This document shows, one piece after another, positions 14,616 to 15,845 of a DNA stretch of 15,845 bases. Under the pieces are notes generated by a model. It did no database searches. It was not told the origin of the DNA and saw only the letters and a program-made list of their open reading frames with translations. The stretch lies in assembly GCA_017646785.1 (NCBI GenBank), contig JAGCLX010000006.1, positions 1 through 15,845 on the forward strand, read 5' to 3'. Position numbers and translations under genes: made by a program. The stretch is from Alistipes sp. GTDB lineage: Bacteria; Bacteroidota; Bacteroidia; Bacteroidales; Rikenellaceae. Positions within the stretch are counted from its first letter, which is position 1; each line of letters opens with the position of its first letter.

Positions 14616-14914
14616 TTAGTGTTGCGTCGCGGTATTGCCCGTGGAAATAGTGGTAAAAACCACTCCAAATACCTCCTCGGCGACTTGTGCCTCCATTATG
14701 CTCGCGCACTCCTCAAACCCATCAGTGGCGTTGCCAGCCTAGGGTTCTATCTCCGACACGAGGTCGCGGAGTAGCTTCCTGCTTTTTGCATCGAGAGTAA
14801 AATTTTGACCATATACCTCTGCTATGTGGTAGGGGCTCAGAAACTCACCTATGGGCATGCGGTCGAATATGTCGACAGTATTTTGTTTGGCAAAGCTCTG
14901 TTTTAATACACTGC
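14616..14914 (-). pseudogene. Possible broken or short gene in the 14499-14914 gap
   Basis: Right after the S41 protease stop, one minus-strand frame reads like protein: ..SFAKQNTVDIFDRM, then MPIGEFLSPYHIAEVYG.. from ATG 14858 to a TAG at 14741-14739 (39 residues). The same frame then stays open for 40 more codons, including GFEECASIMEAQVAEEVFG, to a TAA at 14618-14616. Amino-acid and codon use (GAG, GAC, CGC, CTC, ATA) look like the neighbours and unlike random sequence. It could be a 39-residue peptide, a decayed gene with a TAG, or chance. I do not recognise the family. The rest of the gap (14500-14615) is A/T-rich and shows nothing else that I can support. Confidence 0.3.
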
Positions 14915-15845
14915 TTAAAACGTAATACCTAAAACAGCCTCTATCTTCCTGCTGTCGCTTGCAATCTCTATGGCACGTTGTTGTGTGTAGTCGAGGCTCA
15001 ATCCAAATGGGTAGTGATTAGCATCCTCGCCATACAACAGTTTCGCCATTGTTGAGCGAAGCGTTGTATGAATATAGTCGATGTCCGTTGGGGTCAGCTC
15101 CTCGATACTATAATCTGCGGCTTTATAGAATATCTGTAACAGTTCGTCGTCGATGGTGTAAACCTCGCCAAAGGCCTCAACAGTGGGGTATTTGCTGAGA
15201 ATGTCGCTTGGGGAGCAGATGTCCCAGTAGTCGATTATCGCATGGTAGAACATGAGGTCAGCCGTGGATTTCGATACACACTCCGATATGCGGACGGAGT
15301 CGTTTTCGATGTAGATGTCGGGGGTGATACCTCCGCCGCCATAGATGGGGCGTTGGCGTTTAAGCGTCCTAAATAGGAGCGCTTCGTCGTGCTCGATAGA
15401 GTCGGGGTGCATGTAACGAGTCTTGTCGCTACGGTAGGTGTCGCGCTCCCCCATCTTGTAGGGACGCTGGATAACACGACCCGAAGGTGTCTTGTAGCGA
15501 CCTATTGTGAGGGTGATGCCACTGCCATCCTTGAGGTCTACAATACGCTGTATAAGACCCTTGCCAAAGCTGGTGCGCCCAATGATAACACCCCTGTCGT
15601 TGTCTTGTATAGCACCTGCAAATAGCTCGCTTGCCGAGGCGCTATTCTCGTTTATGATTATGACCAAGGGGGTGTCGCAGAAGATGTCATCCTTGCTCTT
15701 TCGTTTAATTACCTCCTTGTGGTCTCTGTATTCGTTGGTTACGATTACCTCGCCCTTGCGAACAAATAGCGAGGCTAAGTCTACTGCGCCAGTTTCAGCA
15801 CCACCACCATTATCCCTCAGGTCGATAACCATGGAGCTTACATTG
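14915..15845 (-). CDS. S41 C-terminal processing peptidase, 3' part
   Basis: The last 309 residues of a periplasmic serine protease of the CtpA/Prc/tail-specific family; the N-terminus, signal peptide and most of any PDZ domain lie beyond the right edge. The visible part begins within the family's DLRDNGGG strand. The catalytic serine is in NENSASASE (codon 15638-15636) and the lysine in SFGKG (15572-15570), giving the Ser/Lys dyad. ITPDIYIEND follows. A further 150 residues after the protease core, mostly helical, form the longer C-terminal region seen in Bacteroidota members and end LYGEDANHYPFGLSLDYTQQRA.. with a normal stop. The exact substrates of these proteases are usually unknown. Confidence 0.93.
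   Translation of the reverse strand, partial: NVSSMVIDLRDNGGGAETGAVDLASLFVRKGEVIVTNEYRDHKEVIKRKSKDDIFCDTPLVIIINENSASASELFAGAIQDNDRGVIIGRTSFGKGLIQRIVDLKDGSGITLTIGRYKTPSGRVIQRPYKMGERDTYRSDKTRYMHPDSIEHDEALLFRTLKRQRPIYGGGGITPDIYIENDSVRISECVSKSTADLMFYHAIIDYWDICSPSDILSKYPTVEAFGEVYTIDDELLQIFYKAADYSIEELTPTDIDYIHTTLRSTMAKLLYGEDANHYPFGLSLDYTQQRAIEIASDSRKIEAVLGITF

Noticed and set aside
14484..14774. Plus-strand open frame of 96 codons in the gap before the S41 protease gene
   Set aside because: Its product looks like a shadow of the minus-strand frame, it overlaps the DUF3276 promoter, and it has no promoter or family likeness.

Overview
The window reads as an ordinary chromosomal segment of a Bacteroidota bacterium, most likely order Bacteroidales. 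The tmRNA closely matches the Porphyromonas gingivalis one as I remember it and encodes a GNNNYALAA tag. Most genes lack a Shine-Dalgarno sequence, and several are preceded by the Bacteroidota promoter pair TTTG -19/21 nt- TAnnTTTG. The gene set also fits: FtsE-type ATPase, DnaE with trxA behind it, a PUR-alpha/DUF3276 protein, a DUF2007 protein, a calycin-like lipoprotein and a long S41 protease. Gut genera such as Alistipes (Rikenellaceae) are plausible, but genus cannot be settled from this window.

Layout: (1) 1-163, minus strand, 5' part of tmRNA (ssrA), running off the left edge, with a long hairpin directly before its 5' end. (2) 334-1059, plus, ftsE-like ATPase. (3) 1118-2736, minus, a zinc/manganese ABC operon with substrate-binding lipoprotein and ATPase but no permease. 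(4) 2853-4016, plus, flavo-diiron protein with a complete metal-ligand set. (5) 4089-6799, minus, TonB-dependent receptor followed by a small lipoprotein, with an inverted repeat at the promoter. (6) 6977-11155, minus, dnaE followed by trxA. (7) 11280-11495, plus, DUF2007 protein. (8) 11508-14408, minus, DUF3276, mnmA, YqaA/DedA-family membrane protein and aroE; the last two overlap by 22 nt. (9) 14499-14914, a gap with a possible broken gene on the minus strand. (10) 14915 to the right edge, minus, 3' part of an S41 C-terminal processing protease.

Convergent pairs are mostly separated by perfect or near-perfect hairpins (1079-1106, 4028-4079), and trxA ends at another (6918-6945). Starts were chosen by family N-termini, lipoprotein signals and promoter position; in seven genes this trims the longest possible reading frame.

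I saw no CRISPR array, insertion sequence, prophage, toxin-antitoxin pair or obvious new multi-gene system. The points most worth a second look are the Znu operon without permease, the CxxC variant of MnmA, the receptor/lipoprotein pair with its operator-like repeat and near-leaderless start, the hairpin fused to the tmRNA 5' end, and the unexplained coding-like stretch at 14616-14914.
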